DNA of 19,772 nucleotides from JBOFDP01 sp051647125. GTDB taxonomy: Bacteria > Bacteroidota > Bacteroidia > Chitinophagales > Chitinophagaceae. Positions within the stretch are counted from its first letter, which is position 1; every line of letters starts with the position of its first letter. Location of the stretch: the NCBI GenBank assembly GCA_051647125.1, contig JBOFDP010000009.1, forward strand, positions 1 through 19,772, read 5' to 3'. Under the pieces are notes generated by a model. The model saw nothing but the letters and a program-made list of their open reading frames with translations, was not told the origin of the DNA and made no database searches. Position numbers and translations under genes: made by a program. Positions 7,467-14,685 of this stretch are shown here, piece after piece.

Positions 7467-8369
7467 TTACAATTGTTTTTTAGGAATGCCTGAAAAAATA
7501 TGTTTTTCACTCCCATAAGAAGAGCGTACTAAGGGGCTACTTTCTACATAGTCAAAGCCTACTTCATAGCCTATACTTTTCCATTCTTCAAATTCTTCAG
7601 GAGTAACAAATCGGTGTATTGCCAGATGTTTTTTGGTGGGTTGTAAATATTGCCCAAGCGTAAGAACGTCTACACCATTGTTAAAAAGATCTTTCATAGT
7701 TTGAAGAATTTCCTGCCTGTTCTCTCCCACTCCCAACATGATACCACTTTTAGTTCGCATACCTTTCTTTTTTAGATAATTTAAAACTTTCATACTACAG
7801 TTATATTTAGCTTGTATGCGTATTTTTTTGCTTAGCCTTTCTACCGTTTCTATATTATGGCTTACCACTTCTGGTGGTATGGCTATAATTTTGTCAAGAC
7901 ATTCTTCTCTACCTTTAAAATCAGGTATCAAAGTTTCTAAAGTTACCTGTGGGATAAGGGTTTTTGTAGCATATATTGTATTTTGCCAAATAGTAGATCC
8001 TAAATCTGGTAAATCATCTCTATCTACAGAGGTTATTACGGCATGCTTTACTCCCATTGTAGAAATACTTTCAGCAATAAGTTGAGGTTCTTCCCAATCT
8101 ACAGGTTCTGGCTTGCCCGTAGCTACTGCACAAAATTGACAACTTCGAGTACAAATATTTCCTAAAATCATAAAAGTAGCAGTACCTTTACTCCAACACT
8201 TTCCCATATTTGGGCAATTGCCACTTTCACAAATAGTATGTAATTTCTTATTATCTACCAGTTCCCTTACTGCAAGATATTTTTTACCCGTAGGGAGTTT
8301 TCCCTTTAGCCAGTTAGGTTTTATAGATATAGTACAATCTGTAGACACAAGCAATTTTGTTATTTTCAA
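7467..8369 (-). CDS. lipA: Lipoyl synthase
   Basis: Radical-SAM enzyme inserting two sulfurs into octanoyl chains on lipoyl domains of 2-oxoacid dehydrogenases or GcvH. Numbered from TTG 8369, the auxiliary [4Fe-4S] ligands are Cys47, Cys52 and Cys58 (CESGNCPNMGKCW). The radical-SAM ligands are Cys73, Cys77 and Cys80 (CTRSCQFC). The RSSY element that supplies the serine ligand is at 282-285. At 300 residues it is close to the family norm of about 290-320. There is no ATG in the right region: candidate starts are TTG 8369, TTG 8354 and GTG 8348. TTG 8369 is just 5 nt from the -7 element, so GTG 8348 (293 residues) may be the true start. It is first gene of a five-gene operon. Confidence 0.96.
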   Translation of the reverse strand: MKITKLLVSTDCTISIKPNWLKGKLPTGKKYLAVRELVDNKKLHTICESGNCPNMGKCWSKGTATFMILGNICTRSCQFCAVATGKPEPVDWEEPQLIAESISTMGVKHAVITSVDRDDLPDLGSTIWQNTIYATKTLIPQVTLETLIPDFKGREECLDKIIAIPPEVVSHNIETVERLSKKIRIQAKYNCSMKVLNYLKKKGMRTKSGIMLGVGENRQEILQTMKDLFNNGVDVLTLGQYLQPTKKHLAIHRFVTPEEFEEWKSIGYEVGFDYVESSPLVRSSYGSEKHIFSGIPKKQL

Positions 8370-8374
8370 CTCGA

Positions 8375-8382
8375 CAAAGTTA
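8375..8382 (-). promoter_or_regulatory. -7 promoter element (TAACTTTG) for the lipA operon
   Basis: Exact TAnnTTTG on the minus strand, immediately ahead of lipA. It is the only such element found for the lipA-META-murI-rsmA-dehydrogenase group. Flanking TCAACT (8366-8371) and AGTTGA (8390-8395) form a 6-bp inverted repeat around it, which may be chance. Confidence 0.6.
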
Positions 8383-8437
8383 CAACAATAGTTGAAAAAA
8401 TAGCAATAAAAAATACTCCAATAATATAAAAAAATTA

Positions 8438-8445
8438 TACTTTTG
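8438..8445 (+). promoter_or_regulatory. -7 promoter element (TACTTTTG) for the marC-family gene
   Basis: Exact TAnnTTTG on the plus strand, ending 24 nt before the ATG at 8470. It diverges from the lipA promoter about 60 bp away. Confidence 0.55.
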
Positions 8446-8469
8446 CTAAAGTAAAAAGAATCTCCTTGT

Positions 8470-9129
8470 ATGATGGCATATTTTTATACATTTATTCATA
8501 ATGTGTTTATTGGCTTTATTGCATTGTTCCCAGTAATCAATCCTATAGGTACAGCATTTGTGGTAAATCCCTTTTTAGAAAATTTATCTCATGAAGAGCG
8601 TAAATCTGTTGTTAAAAAAATTACTTTATATACATTTTATTTATGTGTTGTAGCATTGGTATCAGGACGTTGGATTTTAGAATTATTTGGCTTGTCCATA
8701 CCTATAGTGCGATTAGCTGGGGGTATAGTGATTACAAAAATAGGTTGGGATGTACTTTACGATAATAATACTATGGCAGACAAACAAGTAAATACAAATA
8801 CAAAATCAAGTTTAGCAAATAAACTATTTTATCCCATTACCTTTCCCATTACAGCTGGAGGAGGAGCAATTGCCGTATTATTTGCATTAAGTGCCCATAG
8901 TACAGATGCTAATATTATCCAGAATGGAATTAATTTATTGGCTATTGTTATTTCTATTGTTGCTATATGTATTCTTGTTTATATTTTTTACCTTAATAGT
9001 AATAAAGTAATACAAAGAATAGGTAATAAAAATCAGTCTGTAGTAAGCCGTATTATGGCATTTCTTATTATGTGTGTAGGCTTACAGATAGCTATTACTG
9101 GTATTGAACAATTGGTTAAAAGGTTTTAA
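8470..9129 (+). CDS. MarC/UPF0056 family integral membrane protein
   Basis: Inner-membrane protein of the MarC (NAAT/UPF0056) family, 219 residues, with about six hydrophobic segments near 7-30, 50-72, 74-95, 118-140, 150-173 and 190-212. Family marks are VINPIGTAF in the first segment, GGIVITKIGWDVLY at about 83-96 and FPITAGGGAIAVLF at about 123-136. In the last, the usual Gly-Pro-Gly turn reads Gly-Gly-Gly. Some archaeal members transport neutral amino acids; the role of bacterial MarC is unsettled, and a link to multidrug resistance was not upheld. Two ATGs occur in tandem at 8470 and 8473. The stop codon overlaps that of the convergent CDF gene. Confidence 0.88.
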   Translation: MMAYFYTFIHNVFIGFIALFPVINPIGTAFVVNPFLENLSHEERKSVVKKITLYTFYLCVVALVSGRWILELFGLSIPIVRLAGGIVITKIGWDVLYDNNTMADKQVNTNTKSSLANKLFYPITFPITAGGGAIAVLFALSAHSTDANIIQNGINLLAIVISIVAICILVYIFYLNSNKVIQRIGNKNQSVVSRIMAFLIMCVGLQIAITGIEQLVKRF

Positions 9130-9992
9130 TCATGGTGTCCTTCAGGCTCTACATGAATAGAGGAATGGCAATTAGGAATATTGGTTTTAAGCTCTAATTC
9201 TATTTCATCCATAATATCATGAGCGCGTTGAATACTCATGTTAGGTTGTATGTGAATACATATATTGACAAAAATAAATTCTCCCGAACGACGAACTTTT
9301 AAACCATGAAATCGTACAATTTTTTTATTCTGTAAAAATATATTTTCTATCTTCTTATAGGTTTGTTTAGGACTTTTATCTAGTAAAATATCAATAGCCT
9401 GCTTGGCAAGTTTTATCGCCATAGTAAAGACGATAATGCTTATCATAAGAGCCGCCACAATATCTACCCACCAATATCCAAACTGTGCCACTACTAATCC
9501 TACCAATACAAATAGGGAACTTAACATATCTGAAGAAAAATGTAAGGCATCAGCTTCTAAGGCTTGATTATTATATTTCTTGGCTACACGTTTTAAGGAT
9601 CTTGAACGCCAATAATCTATACAAATAGAAAGAAGAATGACTATATAGCTCCATATGCTTATTTTTATAGCATGAGCATCATTAGAAAGCAAACGATATA
9701 TAGATTCCGAAACAATCCATATGCAGGTAATAAATAATAAGGCAGATTGTATAAGAGCAGAAAAATGTTCTATTTTTCCATGTCCAAAATGATGATCTTT
9801 ATCGGCGGGTTTTAGTGAAAATCGTATGGCATAGAAAGTAATCAAGGTAGCTATTAAATCAAATCCAGAATGTAGGGCTTCGGATAAAATACCCAAGCTG
9901 TTGGTAGACAATCCTACTATAAGCTTGGTAACTGTTAGAAGTAATGCTGCAATAATAGAAAGCAAGGTTACGGTTACTTTTTCGTCACGCAT
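9126..9992 (-). CDS. Cation diffusion facilitator (CDF) family divalent metal transporter
   Basis: Proton-driven metal exporter of the CDF family, 288 residues, like E. coli FieF/YiiP. Six membrane segments lie in the first 200 residues, followed by a cytoplasmic ferredoxin-like domain from about 210. The transport-site ligands fit the family: His41 and Asp45 (HSGFD) in helix 2, His151 and Asp155 (HFSSD) in helix 5. The DKDHHFGHGKIEHF segment at 64-77 and C-terminal histidines (HSSIHVEPEGHHD) fit accessory binding sites. His/Asp at both positions favours zinc or a related ion, but selectivity cannot be read with certainty. It starts 36 nt after argS on the same strand with no clear promoter, so the two are probably co-transcribed. 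It converges with the marC-family gene with shared stop-codon bases. Confidence 0.92.
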   Translation of the reverse strand: MRDEKVTVTLLSIIAALLLTVTKLIVGLSTNSLGILSEALHSGFDLIATLITFYAIRFSLKPADKDHHFGHGKIEHFSALIQSALLFITCIWIVSESIYRLLSNDAHAIKISIWSYIVILLSICIDYWRSRSLKRVAKKYNNQALEADALHFSSDMLSSLFVLVGLVVAQFGYWWVDIVAALMISIIVFTMAIKLAKQAIDILLDKSPKQTYKKIENIFLQNKKIVRFHGLKVRRSGEFIFVNICIHIQPNMSIQRAHDIMDEIELELKTNIPNCHSSIHVEPEGHHD

Positions 9993-10028
9993 ATTTAAAA
10001 ATATTTTTTTGGAAAGGTATGTGTTTAA

Positions 10029-11894
10029 TTACATTTTTTCGGGAGCTATTATTCCTAAAAGAAGTAATCCATCTTTTAATACGATACTACACAAATAGCA
10101 AATACGTAGGCGGAGCTGTTTATAATCTTGAGTTTCTGCTTGTAATACCGAATGCTCAGCATAAAAGGAATTATATAATTTAGCGGTTTGATATATATAT
10201 TGAGCTATTAAACTGGGGTCATATTCTTGTGCTGATTTCTGAATAGTTTCAGGATAGGTTTCTAACCATTTTATTAATTCTTTTTCTTCAGGATATAAAC
10301 CAGCATTGATTTTAAAGGGATGAAATTGGCTATTTTTTCGTAAAATACTTTGTATTCTTGCATAAGTATATTGTATAAATGGACCTGTAAATCCATGTAA
10401 ATCTATAGACTCTTCAGGATTAAAAAGAATTTTTTTCTTAGGATTTACTCGAAGCAAGAAAAATTTTAATGCTGAAAGACCTATTTGTTCTACAAGTATA
10501 TTTAATTCTTTTTCAGAAAAATCATCTACTTTGCCTAATATCTTTGTTTGCTCTGAAGCTATTTTGACCATAGTATCAAGCAAATCATCTGCATCTACTA
10601 CCGTACCTTCTCTACTTTTCATTTTCCCCGAAGGCAATTCTACCATACCATAAGAAAGGTGATAAATACCTTTGACATAAGGTTTATTTATTTTTTCCAA
10701 AATAAGTTTTAATATTTGGAAATGATAGTTTTGTTCATCCCCCACGATATAAATACTTTTTGTATAAGAAAAATCTTGATATCGTATATCTGCCAACCCT
10801 AAATCTTGGGTAATATAGACGGAAGTACCATCAGAACGAAGCAATAATTTCTCATCTAATCCATCCTCTCTAAGATCTATCCATATACTTTTATCTTCTT
10901 TTTGTTGGACTATATTTTTTGTTAATGCTTCTTGTATAAATTCTTTACCTAAGAGGTACGTATTACTTTCATAATAAATTTTATCAAATTGGCTGTCTAT
11001 CCTTTGGTAAGTTTGCTCAAATCCCTCATATACCCAATCATTCATCATATGCCATAAGGCAAGTATATGAGTATCTTTATTTTCCCAATTTATAAGCATT
11101 TGTTTTACTTCTTGCATACATTGGGTATCATTTCGCAAAAGCTCATTGAGTTTTTTCTGTGATCCCTCTTTTTTCTCTTCAGGGAGATTTTCTATTTCCA
11201 ATTGCAATTGTTGTATTTTTGGATTAATGATATTTGAAAAATCATGTGCTTGTACTTGCTGTAATAATATATGTGCTTGATATTTTAATTCTTTTTCAAA
11301 TAATACATAATAGTTACCCACAAAATGATCACCTTTTTGATGTTCTGATTGAGGGGTTTTTCCTTGGGCAAAATGCTGCCATGCCCACATAGATTTAGAA
11401 ATATGTATACCTCTATCATTAACTACACTAGTTTTAAAAACACGAAAACCAGCTTTTTGCATAATCCTGCACATGCTCATTCCCAAAAAATTATTTCGTA
11501 AATGTCCTAAATGTAGAGGCTTATTGGTATTAGGAGAGGAATATTCTATAATAACGTTTTCAGACAGATTATTCTCTTGTTGTCCAAAATTTTGTTGCGT
11601 ATAGGTGTGTTCTAAAAAATGTATCCAATAGCTATCTGAGATTACAAAATTTAGAAACCCTTTAACTATATTATACGATGCTATTTGAGGAAGCTCAAGT
11701 TGTATATGCTTTCCTATTAAAGTCCCGATTTCCATCATATTTTTTTGCATATGCTTGACGAGTGGAAAAAGAACAAAAGTATATTCTCCCTCAAATTGTG
11801 AGTGTGTAGGCTGTACATGCACTTCTAAAAATTTAATCTCTTGCAAAGCCAAGAAGGCACTAATTTTTTCTTCTATTAGGGTTTTGATATTCAT
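10029..11894 (-). CDS. argS: Arginyl-tRNA synthetase
   Basis: Class I synthetase charging tRNA-Arg, 621 residues, slightly longer than the roughly 550-600 common elsewhere. The N-terminal Arg-specific domain covers about 1-100. The HIGH signature is HLGHLRN at 128-134, inside SSPNTNKPLHLGH. The KMSKS counterpart is GKMKSREGTVVDADDLL near 422. The C-terminal DALR anticodon domain includes GPFIQYTYARIQSILRK and ends near GLLLLGIIAPEKM. An insertion rich in Gln/Lys around 210-255 accounts for some of the extra length. Start is ATG 11894, about 19 nt after the -7 element. It is divergent from the GtrA-like gene and followed by the CDF transporter. Confidence 0.96.
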   Translation of the reverse strand: MNIKTLIEEKISAFLALQEIKFLEVHVQPTHSQFEGEYTFVLFPLVKHMQKNMMEIGTLIGKHIQLELPQIASYNIVKGFLNFVISDSYWIHFLEHTYTQQNFGQQENNLSENVIIEYSSPNTNKPLHLGHLRNNFLGMSMCRIMQKAGFRVFKTSVVNDRGIHISKSMWAWQHFAQGKTPQSEHQKGDHFVGNYYVLFEKELKYQAHILLQQVQAHDFSNIINPKIQQLQLEIENLPEEKKEGSQKKLNELLRNDTQCMQEVKQMLINWENKDTHILALWHMMNDWVYEGFEQTYQRIDSQFDKIYYESNTYLLGKEFIQEALTKNIVQQKEDKSIWIDLREDGLDEKLLLRSDGTSVYITQDLGLADIRYQDFSYTKSIYIVGDEQNYHFQILKLILEKINKPYVKGIYHLSYGMVELPSGKMKSREGTVVDADDLLDTMVKIASEQTKILGKVDDFSEKELNILVEQIGLSALKFFLLRVNPKKKILFNPEESIDLHGFTGPFIQYTYARIQSILRKNSQFHPFKINAGLYPEEKELIKWLETYPETIQKSAQEYDPSLIAQYIYQTAKLYNSFYAEHSVLQAETQDYKQLRLRICYLCSIVLKDGLLLLGIIAPEKM

Positions 11895-11913
11895 ATTTTT
11901 TTGCCATATACAA

Positions 11914-11921
11914 CAAAAGTA
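11914..11921 (-). promoter_or_regulatory. argS -7 promoter element (TACTTTTG)
   Basis: Exact TAnnTTTG on the minus strand, 19 nt ahead of the argS ATG. It lies only 12 bp from the divergent element at 11934-11941. Confidence 0.6.
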
Positions 11922-11933
11922 AAATAAAAAGGC

Positions 11934-11941
11934 TATTTTTG
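11934..11941 (+). promoter_or_regulatory. -7 promoter element (TATTTTTG) for the GtrA-like gene and lactamase
   Basis: Exact TAnnTTTG on the plus strand, ending 11 nt before the ATG at 11953. This implies a leader of only a few nucleotides. Confidence 0.5.
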
Positions 11942-11952
11942 CAAATGGAAAT

Positions 11953-12459
11953 ATGTCGGCATTTAAAAATCATATCTTAAAATTTGTAGACTTCTTTCAT
12001 CCTTTAGTAAAATGGATATTACCTTTGCAAACATATAGATACGCTTTTTTTGGGGTTATTAATGTATTGTTAGATTTTGCACTGTCTAATTATTGCTATT
12101 ACATTGCCTATTCTGGGAAAGATATAACTTCTATACAGTTGTATTTTTTTGCTTTCCATACCCACACACATACATTAGCAAACTTTACTTCTGCCTGTAT
12201 TATGATTCCTTTAGGATTTTTAATAATGAGTTATTTTGTATTCCCAGAAGCTAGCCTTAAAAAATATAATCAACTAATAAGGTATGCTATAGTGGCTATT
12301 TCTAATTTTTTTGTAGTGGTATTACTCACTAAATTTTTTGTAGAAATATGTGGTTTTGTATTTTGGACTTCAAAAAGTTTAGTTACCATCATCACTGTTA
12401 TAGCGAGCTATCTCTTACAAACCCGATTTACTTTTGTGCAATACGACAAAGAACAATAA
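11953..12459 (+). CDS. GtrA-like family membrane protein
   Basis: Small polytopic membrane protein, 168 residues, with four hydrophobic segments near 30-52, 75-97, 108-130 and 136-155. This is the GtrA/DPMS topology. Family-like elements are YRYAFFGVINVLLDF at 28-42, a charged loop followed by RYAIVAISNFF, and the C-terminal SYLLQTRFTF, a typical ending of GtrA proteins (often N-x-x-W-x-F). GtrA relatives help move lipid-linked sugars across the cytoplasmic membrane during surface glycan modification; the substrate here is unknown and no glycosyltransferase is adjacent. A His-Thr repeat (HTHTHT, 69-74) is encoded by a CA-rich stretch. It is followed 10 nt later by the metallo-beta-lactamase start, so the two are likely co-transcribed. 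Confidence 0.78.
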   Translation: MSAFKNHILKFVDFFHPLVKWILPLQTYRYAFFGVINVLLDFALSNYCYYIAYSGKDITSIQLYFFAFHTHTHTLANFTSACIMIPLGFLIMSYFVFPEASLKKYNQLIRYAIVAISNFFVVVLLTKFFVEICGFVFWTSKSLVTIITVIASYLLQTRFTFVQYDKEQ

Positions 12460-12469
12460 AAATATAATT

Positions 12470-12712
12470 ATGAAAAGGGCAAATTTTTTTTTATTTTCAA
12501 TTTTTTTTACCCTACAAATACCTGCCCAAATTTTGATAGGTTCTAAAATAGAAATTTCTTCTTCTTTAGTACTTACCAAGCTATCAAATCATGTTTATAT
12601 ACATACTTCATTCCTTCAGACTCAAGATTTTGGAAATGTGCCTTGTAATGGGATGGTCGTTATAGATAATAATGAAGTTATAATATTTGATACGCCAACC
12701 AACAACCAATGA
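12470..12712 (+). pseudogene. Subclass B1 metallo-beta-lactamase, N-terminal part, ended early by a frameshift
   Basis: Encodes the first 80 residues of a B1-type zinc beta-lactamase precursor. MKRANFFLFSIFFTLQIPA is a Sec-type signal peptide with a plausible cut before Gln20, as in periplasmic lactamases. The mature N-terminus follows the B1 strand pattern: LVLTKLSNHVYIHTSF, then VPCNGMVVIDNNEVIIFDTP, closely like the VPSNGMIVI...DTP region of CcrA. The frame then runs into TGA at 12710, directly before the zinc-binding domain. Start ATG 12470 is preferred to an ATG at 12434, which would overlap the preceding gene and precede the signal peptide. The remainder of the protein is in the next frame from about 12708. 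Removing one base from 12706-12707 gives a continuous protein of 246 residues, the expected size for a B1 precursor. Confidence 0.8.
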
Positions 12713-13211
12713 CAGCCTATCTGCAAAATTAATACACTATATAGAACATCATTTAAATTCAAAAATTATAGCTATTATACCTACTCATTTTCATAAGGAT
12801 TGTTTGGGAGGATTAAAAAAATTTCATCAAATGAATATACCTTCTTATGCGTATTTAAAAACAATTACAATAGCCAAAGATAAACAGATACAAATTCCTC
12901 AATATAGTTTTGATAGCATTTTACGGTTATTGGTAGGAAAAGAGGAAATATATGCTCAATTTGTAGGAGAAGGACATTCCGAAGATAATATTATAGGATA
13001 TTTTCCCAAAGAGAAAATTTTATTTGGAGGATGTTTAGTTAAGGAATTAGGTGTGGGGAAAGGGAATTTAGAGGATGCTAATATTGATAATTGGAAAAGC
13101 TCTATATTATACTTAAAAAAATTATACCACTCTTTGACAACGGTTATTCCTGGTCATGGACAGTATGGAAATAGTCAATTACTAGATTATACAATTAGCT
13201 TATTTCAATAA
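12687..13211 (+). pseudogene. Subclass B1 metallo-beta-lactamase, catalytic C-terminal part in the shifted frame
   Basis: Carries every B1 zinc ligand. In restored numbering these are His106, His108 and Asp110 (HFHKDCLGG), His169 (GEGHSEDN), Cys188 (FGGCLVK) and His229 (PGHGQYG). That is the three-His site plus the Asp-Cys-His site that defines subclass B1. Lys191 matches the substrate-binding lysine of the GGCxxK motif, and GNLEDANIDNW the Asn-bearing loop. The order resembles CcrA and BlaB/IND enzymes of Bacteroidota, which hydrolyse penicillins, cephalosporins and carbapenems; substrate range here is not known. True homology begins at about 12708 (NDSLSAKL). The open frame to 12687 starts with TTG and is not a likely natural start, since it would lack signal peptide and N-terminal strands. 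Whether active enzyme is made depends on whether the frameshift is real. Confidence 0.85.
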
Positions 13212-13340
13212 ATTTATCTTTATTTTAGCTTGCTTTTTATTGCTGTATTTCTTTCTCCAATATTCACTCACTACTCAACCCCCATGTTCTATAGCTATTA
13301 CTATTTGCTTTGTATCTTTACTATTGGTAACATTATCAAT
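13212..13340. other. Convergent intergenic gap with a weak hairpin
   Basis: 129 nt between the lactamase and murA stops. An imperfect hairpin at 13323-13340 (ATTGGTAA, then TTATCAAT with one G-U pair) lies directly beside the murA stop and is followed on the plus strand by a T-rich stretch. It could end one or both transcripts. Otherwise nothing is seen here; the ORF running through it from 13240 overlaps murA and has no recognisable content. Confidence 0.35.
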
Positions 13341-14672
13341 TTATATTTCTTTAATATCTGCTCCTAAAGCAATAAGATTTTCAGTAATATTGGCATATCC
13401 ACGTTGCATATGTTGTATCCCATGTACCACACTTTCACCCTCTGCCATCAATGCTGCTAATGCAACAGTAGCACCTGCTCTTATATCCATCATTTGTAAT
13501 ACTCCATTATGAAAAGGAGTTGGTCCTTGAATTTTTATAGCTTGATGAGGATAAATTTTAGTTTTATCATAATTAAATAAGTAGAATGTTTCTGGGTCTT
13601 CTACAGGAATATCAATAAATGAGATAACAGCCCCCAATTTTTTGATTTCTTCAACATATGAAAAACGGTTTTCAAATAATCGTTCTTGTATTATACTGGT
13701 ACCATTAGCCTGTGTCATTAATAACGCCCAAAGCGGTTGAATATCTGTCATAAAGCCCGGATAAACATCTGTATAGACCTTGTCTACAACATGAAAACCT
13801 CCTTTATAAAAATATCGAATCGTTTGCTCCTCTAAAATTTCTATACCTACATTAGCCTTTAAAAAGTAGTTATTTAAAGGTTGCATTAATTTATGATCTA
13901 TTCCTTTCACTACTACATTTCCCTTTGTAACTACGCCAGATACAGCATAAGTAGCTGCTACCAAACGATCTCCCATAAGCTGATGGGGTTCTTTTTGTTT
14001 TAATACCGAACTCCCTTTTGATACAATATCATTTCCTTTCCTTTTGATACATGCTCCTCCCTTGTTTAGAAATTTTATCATATCGTCTACTTCTGGTTCT
14101 GTAGAGGCATTTTTTATAATAATTTCATTCGGAGATTTAGCCGCTATCATTAATAATAATTCCGTACCTGTGTGTGAGGGTTTCTCAAAAATACAAGTAC
14201 CTTGAGGCATTTTTAATAGTGTAGATATATAGTATTCTTCATTAAGATTGTACTCTATTTTAATACTTAATTGTTGCATTGCATTAATAATTCTATTAAT
14301 AGACCTTGTTCCTAAACGACAACCTCCAGGATTGGGTATTTCTGCTCTTTCAAAGGCATATAACAATGGAGCAAACATTAAAAAACTACTTCTTATTTTA
14401 GATGCAAAATACAAATCTAAACGAGCAGTATTCATCCCCTTATTATTGATAACTAAGGTATTTTTATGCTTAAAATAAGCGTCTGCCCCCAGCTTGTGAA
14501 TAAGCTTTAGTAAATAATCTACATCTAAAATACGAGGCACTTTTTCTATAATTACATCCCCCTCAAATAGTAATGCAGCTATCATAAGCTTGATAGCTGC
14601 ATTTTTGGCGCCTTCTATAATTATTTCACCTTTTAAAGGTTTTCCTCCTTGCACTATATAAGCCTCTTTCAT
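13341..14672 (-). CDS. murA: UDP-N-acetylglucosamine 1-carboxyvinyltransferase
   Basis: First committed step of peptidoglycan synthesis: transfers enolpyruvate from PEP to UDP-GlcNAc in the cytoplasm. The 443-residue protein has EGAKNAA at 20-26 with Lys23-Asn24, and PGGCRLGTRSIN with catalytic Cys118. Because the loop residue is Cys rather than Asp, the enzyme is expected to be fosfomycin-sensitive. Further family blocks are DVYPGFMTDIQPLW, NRFSYVEEIKKLG and DIRAGATVALAALMAEG near the C-terminus. The loop before Cys118 (EIPNPGGC) is slightly longer than in E. coli, consistent with Bacteroidota MurA. It starts 13 nt after the nifJ stop, so it is probably read from the nifJ promoter. It converges with the lactamase gene. 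Confidence 0.96.
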   Translation of the reverse strand: MKEAYIVQGGKPLKGEIIIEGAKNAAIKLMIAALLFEGDVIIEKVPRILDVDYLLKLIHKLGADAYFKHKNTLVINNKGMNTARLDLYFASKIRSSFLMFAPLLYAFERAEIPNPGGCRLGTRSINRIINAMQQLSIKIEYNLNEEYYISTLLKMPQGTCIFEKPSHTGTELLLMIAAKSPNEIIIKNASTEPEVDDMIKFLNKGGACIKRKGNDIVSKGSSVLKQKEPHQLMGDRLVAATYAVSGVVTKGNVVVKGIDHKLMQPLNNYFLKANVGIEILEEQTIRYFYKGGFHVVDKVYTDVYPGFMTDIQPLWALLMTQANGTSIIQERLFENRFSYVEEIKKLGAVISFIDIPVEDPETFYLFNYDKTKIYPHQAIKIQGPTPFHNGVLQMMDIRAGATVALAALMAEGESVVHGIQHMQRGYANITENLIALGADIKEI

Positions 14673-14685
14673 ATACTAAAAATCC

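Noticed and set aside
12434..12469. Upstream ATG for the lactamase (peptide MCNTTKNNKNII)
   Set aside because: It overlaps the end of the GtrA-like gene and puts a polar stretch before an otherwise perfect signal peptide.
13240..13512. Plus-strand ORF between lactamase and murA
   Set aside because: It mostly mirrors the murA C-terminus on the other strand and shows no recognisable domain.
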